This document shows, piece by piece, positions 46,578-57,300 of a stretch of DNA of 64,000 nucleotides. Source of the stretch: Mycogone perniciosa. Its lineage: Eukaryota > Ascomycota > Sordariomycetes > Hypocreales > Hypocreaceae. Numbering within the stretch: position 1 is the first letter of the stretch; every line of letters starts with the position of its first letter. Under the pieces are notes generated by a model. It searched no databases and was not told the DNA's origin. It was given only the letters and a program-made list of their open reading frames with translations. Made by a program: the position numbers and the translations under genes. Location: positions 62,001 through 126,000 of the forward strand of contig JAOALB010000081.1 in NCBI GenBank assembly GCA_025331125.1, in the 5' to 3' direction.

Positions 46578-47225
46578 CTAAGCTGTCGTCCATTTGACAT
46601 CAAAGTCTTGAAATTGAGCCTCGAGCACGTCCTGAGTGTCCTTTGCCGGCCTTGCAACAAGGGCGCTGACCTCCAGCTCCCATTCTTGTCCCCCATTATC
46701 CCCAAAGACCCAGCAAATCTCTCTCATTGGGACCTTCTGCTCCCCATCAACCTGGTAAACCCACAAACACGCCCCAGAATCACTCGTCTCCTTCTCAACG
46801 AGGATAGTGACGGTCTTGCGGCCGTGGCGAATGTCTTGGGCAGCGGCAGCGTCAGTGTTGGCGACGCTCCAGTCGGCCCAGTTGTCGCAGCAGACAGTGG
46901 AGAGGCGGGGCTGGTCGTTGTAGAGCTCGATGCCGGCTTTGATCCACTTGCGCGGGGCGGAGGGTTTGGTGAAGGTGAGGAGGATGCCGGCTTGGTCGTA
47001 TTGTTGGGTGTAGGAGGCTGTGAATGTGATGGAGGCAGAGGAGAATTGAGGGAGGGGATTGCGGGAGTGAGGACGGTGCGGTGCTATATGAGTGAGTTAA
47101 TACTACATGGTGAGGTTTAGGTGAGATACTGGTCATTTACCGTTGAAAACATCGTGCGAAGGAGCTTTCTTCCAGATATCAGTGTTTGGCTGGGCCGACA
47201 CGGTAAAGGTAGAGGTTGGTGCCAT
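46578..47225 (-). CDS. DUF1349 concanavalin-like protein
   Basis: Two exons, 47141-47225 and 46578-47083, give 196 aa. The 57-nt intron (47084-47140) has a GTAAAT donor and TAG acceptor, in phase. Diagnostic blocks are WKKAPSHDVFNG, ITFTASYTQQYDQAGILL, RKWIKAGIELYNDQPRLSTV, DNWADWSVAN and LWVYQVDGEQKVPMREICWV. This is the DUF1349/YeaD-like jelly-roll family, linked by annotation to regulation of enolase and to carbohydrate binding; the true role is unknown. It lacks a signal peptide, so it is probably cytosolic. Confidence 0.9.
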
Positions 47226-47609
47226 TGTGAGGATCAAGATTGCTGCGATGAACTGATGTTGATGATATCGGATTGATGATTTTGAGTGAAGGAGGGAGGG
47301 GAAGGAGACGGTATTTATAGCAGACTCTCTGTTAAATAGATGGTGTTTGTTGTCTTTCCTCAAGCCTCCATCACGTTTTGCTTGGCAAATCCTTTGCTCT
47401 ACGTGGCGCTTTCAAGCCGCCTCTGACTGTTTTTGCTGCTGTTGCTGCTGAATGTGGAACTGCTATATATAAGCGATATTCGTTCTTACAAATCTGAATG
47501 CAGCTCAGGTTTCCTGTGGATTGATGGGATCATGCACAGGTATGGAGCAGTATCAGGAACACATGGGGCAGATCTCGGGGAGTATCGGCTATAATAATAG
47601 AAATACTAC

Positions 47610-47625
47610 TACGGAGTACTCCGTA
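47610..47625. repeat. 16-bp perfect palindrome TACGGAGTACTCCGTA
   Basis: Same core as the palindrome at 1987-2004. Upstream of the DUF1349 gene, intergenic. Confidence 0.9.
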
Positions 47626-47939
47626 ATTAAGGTACAAAGCAACAGAGGCGGAATCGTCCATGCTGACTTCAGCCTGAGTGAGAGGTGGTACGATGTACTT
47701 TCTACGGACAGCCTCAACTCACAACCTGTATGCCGATGTTTAAGCGGCCGTCCCGACCACTCTACCTGCATTCCAACATCAGGCTTTGCCATCACTATCT
47801 TTTTCTCTCTCTCCCTCTCTTTCTCCAAATCTCGCATTGCCCTCTTATTCTGCTCGCCAAAATCGTCGGGACTGCGCTCACATCAGAGCTCAGGCCGGCG
47901 GAATACCTCCCGGGGCGTTTCTGCGTCTTGGAAAAAGAT

Positions 47940-48054
47940 TCAAGCATCGAGATTCGAACCCTCGCTATCCGGAGTGTCTTGGACGCGATTCGACGGGTGA
48001 CTCAGGGCTACAAATCCAGAACTGGCGTGCGTTTCCCCACTCGACCACGCTCCC
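47940..48054 (-). pseudogene. tRNA-like relic (degenerate, perhaps Leu type)
   Basis: On the minus strand an intact A box (TGGTCGAGTGG) and a near-intact B box (GGTTCGAATCT) stand at tRNA-like spacing for a long-variable-arm tRNA with an intron. A T run follows the 3' end. The acceptor (GGGAGCG against TGCTTGA) and the T stem have mismatches, and no standard anticodon loop can be drawn. CCAG/CTGG next to the D arm recalls the Leu anticodon stem. Probably a decayed tRNA gene. Confidence 0.3.
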
Positions 48055-48311
48055 CGCCAAAAAGCACTGCGAATGCCCCGCCAACAACTTTCTTCGTGAT
48101 TTTCTTCTCTCACCCACCAGAAACTCGCCATCCAGTAGGAATCGCTGAGAAGCCCGTTTCTTTGCAGGCGCTCCTACGGTTCCGTCATCACTGTCCACCT
48201 CAACTGCTTGATCCGAATTTGGGATATCGGGAAGAGGGCCATTAAGAAAAAAACTCAGTATCTCGCCAAGGGGACGCTGTGAGGAGGAGAGGGGAGAGAC
48301 GTCGTGCTTCG

Positions 48312-48326
48312 TTTTTTTTTTTTTTT
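48312..48326 (+). repeat. Poly-T run
   Basis: Fifteen T in a row, about 95 bp upstream of the BRF1 start codon. Poly(dA:dT) tracts often keep promoters free of nucleosomes. Confidence 0.9.
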
Positions 48327-48419
48327 CAAACAATTTTCATTCTTGCAATCAATTGCTTCCTCACTTACACGCATCTACGCGATCCCAAAAAAAAACCTGC
48401 ATAAACGCGCTCTCTCACC

Positions 48420-50603
48420 ATGTCTTTTCTTTCGCCCGCGGCCAAAAAGCCATCTCAGAACGGTGGCCCCCCAAAGCCGCGATTCTCCAGACCAAATCCC
48501 GTCCGGGCATTGCGTGAACGAGAAGAACGCCGGCAAGCAGCCGTCGCATCGCAGAGTGCATCAATTCGGAATGCCAGGGTCGTTATCCCGACTCGCCAGC
48601 AGTGCGCCAACAAGGCCTGTCCGAAACCCAATGTCGTCGATGGAACCTGTCAGACCTGTGGCCGTGTTGCTGATGATAGCAACATCGTGTCAGAGGTTCA
48701 GTTTGGTGAGACGTCGTCTGGTGCTGCCATGGTGCAGGGAACCTTTGTTGGTGCAGACCAGGCTGGTGTGAGGGGCATGGGACCGGCCTTTCGGAGAGTC
48801 GGTGGCAGCGAAGACAGAGAGAAGAGCATACGGGAGGCACGAGGCCTCATGCAGGGTTATGCGCAGCAACTCAGCATCAGCGATAGTCTTGTCACTGCGG
48901 GCACCCAAGTCTTCAAACTCGCATCTGGCGCAAACTTCATACAGGGACGGACACTCGCTAGTGTCGCTGCTGTTTGTCTCTACGCCGCCTGCAGAGCTGA
49001 GCCGCCATGTAAAGTCATGCTCATTGACTTAGCAGACCTGGTCCAACTCAACGTATTCAAGCTGGGTCGCATCTTCAAGAAGCTCAACGAGGTTGTGCCG
49101 ATTGGGGCTGACGGATTGATTCCGGTCTACCCAGAGGATCTTATCTGGCGGTTTGCAACCAAGATGGAATTTCACCAAGAAACCGCCAAAGTGGCCGAGG
49201 ACGCTGTTCGATTGGTTAAGCGGATGAGTCGAGACTGGATGGTTATGGGCCGTCGTCCGTCTGGCATCTGCGGCGCATGTCTTCTCATGGCTGCACGTAT
49301 GCATAATTTTCGACGAACTATTCGTGAAGTCGTTTACATCGTGAAAGTCACAAATCACACAATCCAGAACCGTTTGCAAGAATTTAACAATACAGAGTCG
49401 AGTCGCATGTCGGTGGAGGATTTCCTGAAGCAGGACTTTTTGGAGAGCTCTCATGATCCACCGTCATTCTACCGGCAATCAGATGAATACAAGAAGATGA
49501 TAGAGGAGAAGTCGCGAAAACGTAAACGACCTGACGGAACCGACCTAGGCGAAGAAGAGGAAGCGCCACCCAAGCGTCAGGTAGAGGGAGGTGCAGATCT
49601 TTCCAAGGCCCCCGAGGTTAACTACCGTCGGGATGCCGATGGGTTTATCATCCCGCCACTACCTTCACAGATCCCTAAAGGCGATATCAACCTCAATGTG
49701 CGCAGAAATGAAGGTGAAGAGGACAACGACGATGGGCTTGAAACCCTTGCTCAAGAGTTCGGTGACGCCCTCGACGAAGAACTTGATCAAGACTCCACAG
49801 GACAGCAGGACAAGGGCAAACGCCCAGCCAAGTCCCAGCTTCCGATCAATGAGGAGTGGGAGCAAGATGAACAAGAGCTTGAGGGTGTAATCGAGGAAAT
49901 TTTCAACGATCCCCTTACTTACGAACACGCCCTTGCATATTCCAACGCCGAGCAGCGGGCCAGGATTCATTCTCTCTGGGCTCGGCAACAACAGCCGCAG
50001 AAAGAGGTGTCTATGTCGGCAGATGTCACCGAGGATGAGTTTGCTGATGATCCCGAGGTCATCAATTGTCTGCTATCCCCTGACGAGGCCCGTATCAAGG
50101 AAATCATATGGGTGAACCAGAACAAGGATTGGCTACGGAAGCACCAAGAAAAGGTGTTTCGAAAAAAGCTGGAGGCAGAGCGACCCAAGCAGACGCGCAA
50201 GAGGAGAAAGCGAGCGAGGATGGGAGAGGGCCAAACAAGCCCTGCAAGCTCTGCAGCCGAAGCTGCCATTGGGGTGGCCAAAGACCGAGCGTGGTCCAAG
50301 AGAATTAATTATGATGCCATTCGCAACATCTTCGATGCACCAAACGACGCAGGCTTAGGATCTGCTGCTACAAGCCGGAAGACAAGCCTGGCAGGGAGCA
50401 CTCTTGGTGCTGATGACGCAAGCGAGGCGCCGGATGAGAGTGTTGCTGGTGATGAGGCGGATGAGCAGGTCGAGGGAGACTATGAGGAACAGGAAGAGTT
50501 TGGTAACGGAGAGGAATTCGCTGGCGGCGGTGGCGAGTTTGAAGGGGGTTACGATGAGGATGATCCTGACATGGATAATGCATACGGATTAGACGATGAC
50601 TAG
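48420..50603 (+). CDS. BRF1: TFIIIB subunit Brf1
   Basis: Single exon, 727 aa. Brf1 joins TBP and Bdp1 to recruit RNA polymerase III at tRNA and 5S genes. A zinc ribbon has Cys62, Cys67, Cys77 and Cys80 (QQCANKACPKPN, GTCQTCG). Two TFIIB-type cyclin repeats follow: ARGLMQGYAQQLSISDSLV to VAAVCLYAACRAEPPCKVML, then EDAVRLVKRMSRDWMVMGRR to GICGACLLMAARMHNFRRTI. The C-terminal half is acidic and carries the TBP-binding block, EVINCLLSPDEARIKEIIW with NQNKDWLRKHQEK near 545-575. The N-terminal extension before the ribbon (about 60 aa) is longer than in yeast. Confidence 0.97.
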   Translation: MSFLSPAAKKPSQNGGPPKPRFSRPNPVRALREREERRQAAVASQSASIRNARVVIPTRQQCANKACPKPNVVDGTCQTCGRVADDSNIVSEVQFGETSSGAAMVQGTFVGADQAGVRGMGPAFRRVGGSEDREKSIREARGLMQGYAQQLSISDSLVTAGTQVFKLASGANFIQGRTLASVAAVCLYAACRAEPPCKVMLIDLADLVQLNVFKLGRIFKKLNEVVPIGADGLIPVYPEDLIWRFATKMEFHQETAKVAEDAVRLVKRMSRDWMVMGRRPSGICGACLLMAARMHNFRRTIREVVYIVKVTNHTIQNRLQEFNNTESSRMSVEDFLKQDFLESSHDPPSFYRQSDEYKKMIEEKSRKRKRPDGTDLGEEEEAPPKRQVEGGADLSKAPEVNYRRDADGFIIPPLPSQIPKGDINLNVRRNEGEEDNDDGLETLAQEFGDALDEELDQDSTGQQDKGKRPAKSQLPINEEWEQDEQELEGVIEEIFNDPLTYEHALAYSNAEQRARIHSLWARQQQPQKEVSMSADVTEDEFADDPEVINCLLSPDEARIKEIIWVNQNKDWLRKHQEKVFRKKLEAERPKQTRKRRKRARMGEGQTSPASSAAEAAIGVAKDRAWSKRINYDAIRNIFDAPNDAGLGSAATSRKTSLAGSTLGADDASEAPDESVAGDEADEQVEGDYEEQEEFGNGEEFAGGGGEFEGGYDEDDPDMDNAYGLDDD

Positions 50604-50869
50604 GGTATTATACCTCCTATGGCTTTGCAGGGAAAATGGCGTTTCGGAACCAAGTACAGAGAGTATGGACTTGCTTCACAGCAATGACTGTGATATTACC
50701 GCGTTAGATAGCGGAATTTTGTGATAATACCGAGACAAGATAGCAACACGATAACATTCTTAAAGCCTTCGGGCTGGTGCCATTTATTATAAATATGTGC
50801 AGACATTAACTATTATCACTCAGCATAACATACGTTGCTCATCAACTCATTTCATCAACATACACTTCT

Positions 50870-52327
50870 TCATACCGACGACGCAATGATCTCAACACCC
50901 AGCTCAGCTGCGCACCGCTCGATACTCTCTCTCTCCATGCGCTGGTACAGCTCGTCTGGATCTAGCAGCTCCGTTCCGAGGGCCTGCTCCATTCCGCCCA
51001 CATCAGCCAGAGCCTCGACTCCCTGCGACGAAGCCTGAGACCCAAGATTAGACTGGAAAATACCCGCCGCCGAGAGCGGCAGGAAGTCCTCGTACGTTAT
51101 GGGACAAGGTTCCACAATGCCGTTATCTAGCAAATCCTGGAGACTGGTCTCGTCTGCGAGGGTGGCTTTGGTGCTCTTCTCTGTGCACCGGTATCTGTTG
51201 TAGACAAGGCCTTGTTTTCTCAGTTCTTTCCAGTCGTCTGGATACTTCCGGAACGCAAGGCGAACTTGCTCGTCTAAGTCCTCTGGTTTTGGTGCTGCGG
51301 AGCGTTGCGCAGCAAGCATCGCTTCGTGGAGCAACTCGTCATACAACATCCTACCCGTCGGCGTCACCGCCGCGCCGCGCTCTTCAATCTCCCCAAAGCG
51401 AGCTCTATGCGATCCATTCACCCGCGGCGAGCCGGGCTTCCCATCGAGGGTTGGGAATTGGATGGGCTCCTCGATGGCTAGGAAACTCGTCTGGCGGAGG
51501 AGGACGGGACATGCTCTGGCGGGTGGGCCTTCGATTCTGGCTTTGACCCTGAGGCCCTCGGCTTTCATCTGGTCTTGGGCGGTGGATATGTCCAACGTTC
51601 GAGGCGTGAGGTGGTTGATGTGTGCGCTGCGGAAGCAGGCAATGTCGGCGAGGATAGGGTGTTCTGCTTTCAAGCACTGGTAGTCCCGATGGGATGCTGC
51701 GGCTGTGCCGTGCCACCGAAATGTTTCCATGGCTTCCGCGATGAAGCGGGTGCTTTGCTCGGTGGTTAATCGACGTCCTTGGGTGTCGGCCACGTCGAGG
51801 AGGTGCATGAGCTCGTCGGTGAAGATGTTGCGTTTTGAAAGGAGCTCCAGGGCGAGAGCTTTGGCATCGGCGTCTTTGATCAGTTCTGGCCGGAGCACGG
51901 AGGTGAATACCCGAAAAGGGTTCTTGTGCAGGGAAGTTGCAGTCCGGGGCCGGAAGCACGTTGCGTGCATAGGCAGCCCGGCAGCGGAGAGATTGTAGTA
52001 CCCCACGGGGTACAGTCCGATGAGAGCGAAGACACGGCTAATAGTGCGGAGTTCATGCGGCGTTCCGAGTCGAATGGCGCCGTGCCTTTCGACGTCGAGA
52101 CGGGAAGAGGCGACGTCGCCGTGGCGCATGGCGAGGACCTTGGGGTCTAGGTCGCTGGTGCGGGTGGAGAGGTTGACGGTGTTTACGATGCGGACGAGGG
52201 AGCCGTATAAGGGAACTTCGGTCTTGTACATGGCAGACATGGCGAGGGTGAAGGAGGTACGGAGGTCATCGCAGTCAGCGTACGGATGCTGGGGAGGTGG
52301 GCTTGGACCGGTGGCGATGGGAGCCAT
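50870..52327 (-). CDS. 2-oxoadipate dioxygenase/decarboxylase-like (DUF1338)
   Basis: Single exon, 485 aa from the ATG at 52327. The frame is open 17 codons further up (ATG at 52378), but that extra part is Cys-rich and unlike the family. The signature VERHGAIRLGTPHELRTI (residues about 80-96) holds the first metal histidine. SAHINHLTPRTLDI supplies the second and ARFGEIEERGAA the glutamate. GLYPVGYYNL and GLPMHATCFRP match the family. Bacterial HglS/YdcJ turns 2-oxoadipate into 2-hydroxyglutarate in lysine breakdown using iron. The fungal protein probably does the same, inferred from family. Confidence 0.88.
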   Translation of the reverse strand: MAPIATGPSPPPQHPYADCDDLRTSFTLAMSAMYKTEVPLYGSLVRIVNTVNLSTRTSDLDPKVLAMRHGDVASSRLDVERHGAIRLGTPHELRTISRVFALIGLYPVGYYNLSAAGLPMHATCFRPRTATSLHKNPFRVFTSVLRPELIKDADAKALALELLSKRNIFTDELMHLLDVADTQGRRLTTEQSTRFIAEAMETFRWHGTAAASHRDYQCLKAEHPILADIACFRSAHINHLTPRTLDISTAQDQMKAEGLRVKARIEGPPARACPVLLRQTSFLAIEEPIQFPTLDGKPGSPRVNGSHRARFGEIEERGAAVTPTGRMLYDELLHEAMLAAQRSAAPKPEDLDEQVRLAFRKYPDDWKELRKQGLVYNRYRCTEKSTKATLADETSLQDLLDNGIVEPCPITYEDFLPLSAAGIFQSNLGSQASSQGVEALADVGGMEQALGTELLDPDELYQRMERESIERCAAELGVEIIASSV

Positions 52328-53111
52328 GGCGGGCACAGGTAGGCAACGGCAATGGTTTGATAAGAAACACGTTGGCAATCAAGTTGAGAGAGAGAGAGCG
52401 CGATGGGGATCTTGTTATTAAGGTGGATGTATGTCTTTTGTTGGTTGATGTAAGAGCACAGCTGAATCACACGTCAGCCCGGCTATCCAAGGTCAGGGAC
52501 AGGCAGGTCGATATCAAACAATTAGATCAGACCCCCTATATCTACACTCCATGATAAGACATGCATCTCGGCTGGGCTCGGTACAGATATCAGCTGTATC
52601 GGCGCTCTCGCCATCACGCGGATTCACGCGGCCGCGAGTTGTACGTAAGGCTTAGTCTGGGGTTCCCCACTGCGGTCCGTCTATCGGCGACGGAAGCCGC
52701 CGGATCCAGATAAGACGGGATATTATCTATTTCCCAGGTAGGTAGGCTATTAAGCAGAGAGGCTCTGTCTGCTCCTGTTCTTAAGCCGAGTGTTGTATTC
52801 TGCTGGTCCATTCTCCCTGTTCCGGGAGGCAGAGAAGAAGCAGCAGAAAGACAGCGAGAGACCATGTCTGTTTGGGGAACCCTGTTGCTATTTCTGGATT
52901 ACTATCTGTCCCCTTAAGCACGTACCCCTGCCCCCTTTTGAGATTGCCTCAATGTGGGGGCCCTCGGCGTTGGGCGTTGGTCCCCTTAGAGTTAGAATGG
53001 AGGCAACAATGGACACGAGATTTTCTAAAACGTCATTTTGAATTCGAATTCGCTCCGACGGACCTGGCCTCTCTGCCTCTGCTCGCTTTTCTGCTCTGTC
53101 CGGCCCGCTCA
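52328..53111. other. Divergent intergenic region
   Basis: About 780 bp between the dioxygenase-like gene and the kinase-like gene. The kinase frame is open back to 52872, but that part is not domain-like. No other feature. Confidence 0.5.
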
Positions 53112-54197
53112 ATGGATGGCAAGGCATCGGATGACGAGGGCCCCGCCCCCTCGTATTGCATGCTGGACCTCTCGGTATCCGGAGACGGTGTGAAGTACGC
53201 CTTCACACAGAACGGGACACGCTTCTACACCTCGATCCACGCGGAAAGGCTGCGGGGCGAGGGCGGCCTGGTAGACCAGTTCAACGGCTTCAAAGCGGAC
53301 CTGGACAACCTGGACACGCTGTTCCACTTTGAAGATTGGGTGCTTGGTGCGCTGGAGGATTTCATCTCACAGGTGGCTCCCACGGCGACCCGGCCTCCAT
53401 CTCGAAAGTCCGCCACGCTGCTCGACCACTTCTCGTGCCCGGCATATGCATTCGAGCTGGTGAATAAAGAGGGCAGGCTCTGCGCCGTTCGGCAGGACTA
53501 TGACGCTCACGCTCACGGCGGCTCAAGTCCAAAAACTCGGATTGTAGACAGCTTGCCGGACTCGGAGGCCGACGATGACGCCGAGCTCCCTTCTCCTCGC
53601 GGAGCTGGTATTCCGCGTTCATCACTCCCGCCAGTGCCCCATATTCTGGCCTCGGAGCTGGAAAGAGTCTATGATGGACTGCTGGATGAAGAACTGGGCG
53701 ACATGCCAAGGAAGGTCCGGCGAGTGGGATCTGACGACGTGTTCTTCTTCAAGGCTGGCTTCAGCGACCGCGGTCGTCTGAGAGAGCTGGACCTCCTCTC
53801 AAAGATCAATCAGCACCGCGGCAAATTTGACTCGACGTTCCGGACCTCACAGATTGTCGGCCTGGTTCTCTGGGACGATGATCAGACGTGCTTGATGGGG
53901 TTTCTTCTGAAATACATTGAGGGCAGAACCCTGGCATGGCGAATGCAGGACGCAAGTACGGACACCAAAAAGAAGTGGATGGATCAGGTTGAGGCGACGC
54001 TGAGGCGACTGCATGAAGTCGACATTATTTGGGGAGATGTGAAGCCGGACAACGTCATGATAAATGCGGATGGAGACGCTGTAATTGTGGATTTTGAGGG
54101 CGGCCATACACTTGAGCAGATCGGGTCTGAGGATCAGCAGACGGCGCGCGGGGATCTGATAGGATTGGATTGCATGAGAAACGTCATGGGGGTTTGA
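53112..54197 (+). CDS. Protein-kinase-like (APH-fold) protein
   Basis: Single exon, 361 aa from the ATG at 53112; an upstream in-frame ATG at 52872 would add 80 residues of low character. The N-terminal 200 residues have no known domain. The C-terminal part is a compact kinase-like lobe: GFLLKYIEGRTLAWRM, then RRLHEVDIIWGDVKPDNVMI (catalytic loop) and DAVIVDFEGGHTLEQIG (metal loop DFEGG in place of DFG). The usual His-Arg-Asp or His-Gly-Asp is Trp-Gly-Asp, a change common in fungal members of this group. The lobe is short, and the glycine-rich loop is not obvious. Activity is uncertain. It may be a phosphotransferase or pseudokinase. Confidence 0.8.
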   Translation: MDGKASDDEGPAPSYCMLDLSVSGDGVKYAFTQNGTRFYTSIHAERLRGEGGLVDQFNGFKADLDNLDTLFHFEDWVLGALEDFISQVAPTATRPPSRKSATLLDHFSCPAYAFELVNKEGRLCAVRQDYDAHAHGGSSPKTRIVDSLPDSEADDDAELPSPRGAGIPRSSLPPVPHILASELERVYDGLLDEELGDMPRKVRRVGSDDVFFFKAGFSDRGRLRELDLLSKINQHRGKFDSTFRTSQIVGLVLWDDDQTCLMGFLLKYIEGRTLAWRMQDASTDTKKKWMDQVEATLRRLHEVDIIWGDVKPDNVMINADGDAVIVDFEGGHTLEQIGSEDQQTARGDLIGLDCMRNVMGV

Positions 54198-54311
54198 TAT
54201 AGAAGGCTAGATTTACATCTTTCTGTTTGTTACTCGAGCAAAAAGATTGGTGATGTCGGCGATATCATCAAGATCCATCTCCATTGAGGGAGATGGAAAA
54301 TGCAAAAAGAA

Positions 54312-54390
54312 TGACCGAGACAGGGGTCGAACCTGCAACCTCCTGATATACTATTCGTAGTCAGACGCTCTGCCATTGAGCCACACGGCC
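54312..54390 (-). tRNA. tRNA-Arg (anticodon ACG) with 7-nt intron
   Basis: 79 nt. Acceptor GGCCGTG pairs with CTCGGTC (one T-T mismatch and a G-U), discriminator A. The D arm is GCTC/GAGC. The anticodon stem TCTGA/TCAGG encloses CTACGA and then a 7-nt insert, placed like a tRNA intron one base after the anticodon. The anticodon is ACG, read as ICG. The T arm is GCAGG TTCGACC CCTGT. Both boxes are intact. Confidence 0.92.
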
Positions 54391-57300
54391 AATGAGACAC
54401 TAGGAATCCTGGTGCTCTTGGTTGCGAGTTTCTCTCGGAAATTTCTGATTTATGTGTAGATTGTTTAGAAATTGAGCAGGCTTCGCCGAGGCATCAAGTT
54501 ATTCGTTCTTTTTCGAACCGGCTCCTTATTAACAATATCATGCATGGTCCAAGTTTCATCTGTTCCATCTCTCGTCTTCCATCTGATACACAGTCGCACG
54601 ATTGGTTGCCCATATTATTACTATATGCCCTTTGCATTCCGGATATGAGAAAGGCGCACATGAGAACTGGTCTTGTCATCTTTACCGCGTGGTGGAGCTT
54701 GATGGAGCTTGATGGAGCTTGATTTCGGAGCCCGAGAACAGTGCTGACTATACGGAGTAGTCAACCCTCGAACCGTGTCTAGTCTGGCGGATATGTTCGA
54801 GGCCGATAACATGGTAGTATCCAGTGGGTTGACCATGCATAGGTCCACTGGACATAAGCCCGGCCGAGTACTGAACATCTCCGCCAAGATGATTCTGGAG
54901 AGCATCCCGAAATCCGGGGGCCCTGTCATTAAGCATCCACCAGCACTCTGCATAGTGGCGTGATGGAACAACATGGAAATGTAGTACTACCATCAACCAT
55001 CCCAAAAGCCAGTGAGTGCGTCTGTTGATAATTCAAAAGAACATTAACCTAGCCGTCTCATGAGCCCTCCTATAATCCAATGCTGCTCATCCATAGTGGC
55101 CGCCCTCTCGATAGCGCCACCTTCAAGGCATGTCGCGTGAGGCGGTGCCGCTTTCACGTCCTACTATTTCAACTGCCGTTGTATGAATGAATCTCAGCGA
55201 GCTAGACCAGGACCATGGAGGGTTGTGGAGAGCTGTGGTTGGGACTTTCGGAAGCCAACCGTTTGAGGTATCGCCGAAGCCCCAACAACTCCACCATCGG
55301 GTTTACTATCTACAATTTCGGCCGATTGTGAAAACACACAGCGTCATCAATCATCCATGGAAGCTCATTAATGTAATCCATTAGTTGTTTGGTAATCGAG
55401 ACACATGCAATAGCATTACCACTAACATGCGAGAGCCGTATGGTATATTCTAGTGCGCTTCTCATTCATGATATCGGGATATCACTAATCAGGGTAAAAT
55501 GAGACGACTGTGCATACGAGAGATACCGAATCTCTCTGGACCCGGAACGATGGTATTGCCGAAGTCTCCAATCAACGGACGGGATCCTCATATTACCTAG
55601 ATTGCAGAACAGGCAACACCACCAATACTACGACCCCACAGTAAGCAGTCAACAAATCAAGGCAAATTTGCCGACTTGTGCAGGTTTATGCGGGTGATGA
55701 TAAAGTAGGGACCGCAAAACATCTACATTGTGAGAGCTAACTTGAATACCACAGATTACTACTACCATTACTCTCATTGCTTAGGTAACTGCTATCCCGT
55801 AGTTGCTCCTCTCCTCTATGAAATACTATCTGGGTTAGTATATTGCAATAGTAAAAGTCTCGGCTGATCATCTCACATGATCTCCCAATTGTAGCCTCTC
55901 TTTTTTTTGCCCCCGGCTTGGCCTTTTTGTTTTGCCCTTATCCTTCAGGATGGTAGATGTCGCGCTTGTCTTATAAATTGGCGAATGGCGTAACGCGTAT
56001 AACAAAAGGTCATATTACCCCGGCCAAGACTGAGACCCTGGAGGACTATTGACCTTCCGGAACGGGAATTTATGCCCCGTGTGGCGTTTTACGGTTCTTT
56101 TTAAAGTCCTTATAGGCGAAGCGGTCGAGAGCGGGCGAGTCGAAGCGGCTGGGTGCGAAGGAACGCATACATGCTTCTCGCATAATGATGAGAGAATGCA
56201 ATGATGGGGTCGTTTCGGAGTATCTCTGAGATGCCATATTTGGTTATTATTTTCGGGGATTTGTACTCCGCATATGGGAACGCTTGCCACCTACGATATG
56301 GTGTCATGCGATTGCCACCTTGGGCGCCTATGGTGTAGTATCTATTGTTGGGATGAGGGTCTACTTGTATCTGCATGAATATGTACCGGTAGTACTCCGT
56401 AGTCATGGTTGAGTCGAATGACACGACTAAACACTTGCTGGCTGCCACAAGAAAGCCAAATGCCTAGTAATAAGCCATGGTTTGGCCATTGGAGATTGAA
56501 GGAACAGTACTTCGTACTCGTTACTGTGGCACCGTGAAGAGCGGTTAGAGTTAGTAATCCGAAGAATAGGCACATAATACACCGGAGGGCGTGGATAGTG
56601 CTCTGAACATCGGAGACTCGCGCAACACCGCCAATACAGCCTCACTTTCACGAGCTACAAACTACAGTACAACATGACGCGATGCCGCACAACCGAAGCT
56701 TTTGAGCCTCTTGTCTTGGCAGCTGGGCAGGGCTGCCGAATTCCCGACCTCGACAAGGGGTTGTGCAAGCCAAGCACCGGAGATTTCAGAGGGCTTCATC
56801 AGCACCCCTGACTATCTGATTGCCGAAATCGCCAAGCTAAAGCCAAGAAGTTCCCCAGATCCGACTACTCTTAGCAGGGGTTCTAGTATTCTGTGCTGTG
56901 GTGTCACTTCGGCGCCGCCCGTCAGTCCCTGGACCTTCCACCTCGAGCGAGGTGTCCGACTCTGAGTCTCTGATAGCCTATTAGGAAATACTCCGTAGAC
57001 CATCTTCCTGTCTCTCCAGCTTATCTCCCCAGCTTCTACCCGCTGGCCCCTAACAATCACTGACTGGGGCCTATTCCTCAAATACTACTCTACTATCTCA
57101 AGTGTTGGCGGGTCTGCCTCTTTCTTATTACCACGACTCGCATTAAAGCCGAAACCCCAAAGTTCCACCACCCGCTATTCTCGGACGACCAACAAGATGC
57201 CCCAACTCGCTATCTGGAGCGATTCGGAGGCTGCTCTCTATCACAACTGCGGATACCAGCTGCTAGCTTGGGATGGAGCTCAAGACGTGATTGACAAAGG

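Larger units (their letters stand above)
47226..48419. other. Divergent intergenic region DUF1349/BRF1
   Basis: About 1.2 kb. It holds a 16-bp perfect palindrome at 47610-47625, a tRNA-like relic at 47940-48054 and a 15-T run at 48312-48326. Open frames here have no domain. Confidence 0.6.

Noticed and set aside
49665..50299. Two minus-strand open frames of about 110 aa
   Set aside because: Antisense shadows of the acidic C-terminal half of BRF1.
52328..52378. Upstream ATG giving the dioxygenase-like protein 17 more residues
   Set aside because: The added residues are Cys-rich with no family likeness; the ATG at 52327 fits better, though transcript data could change this.
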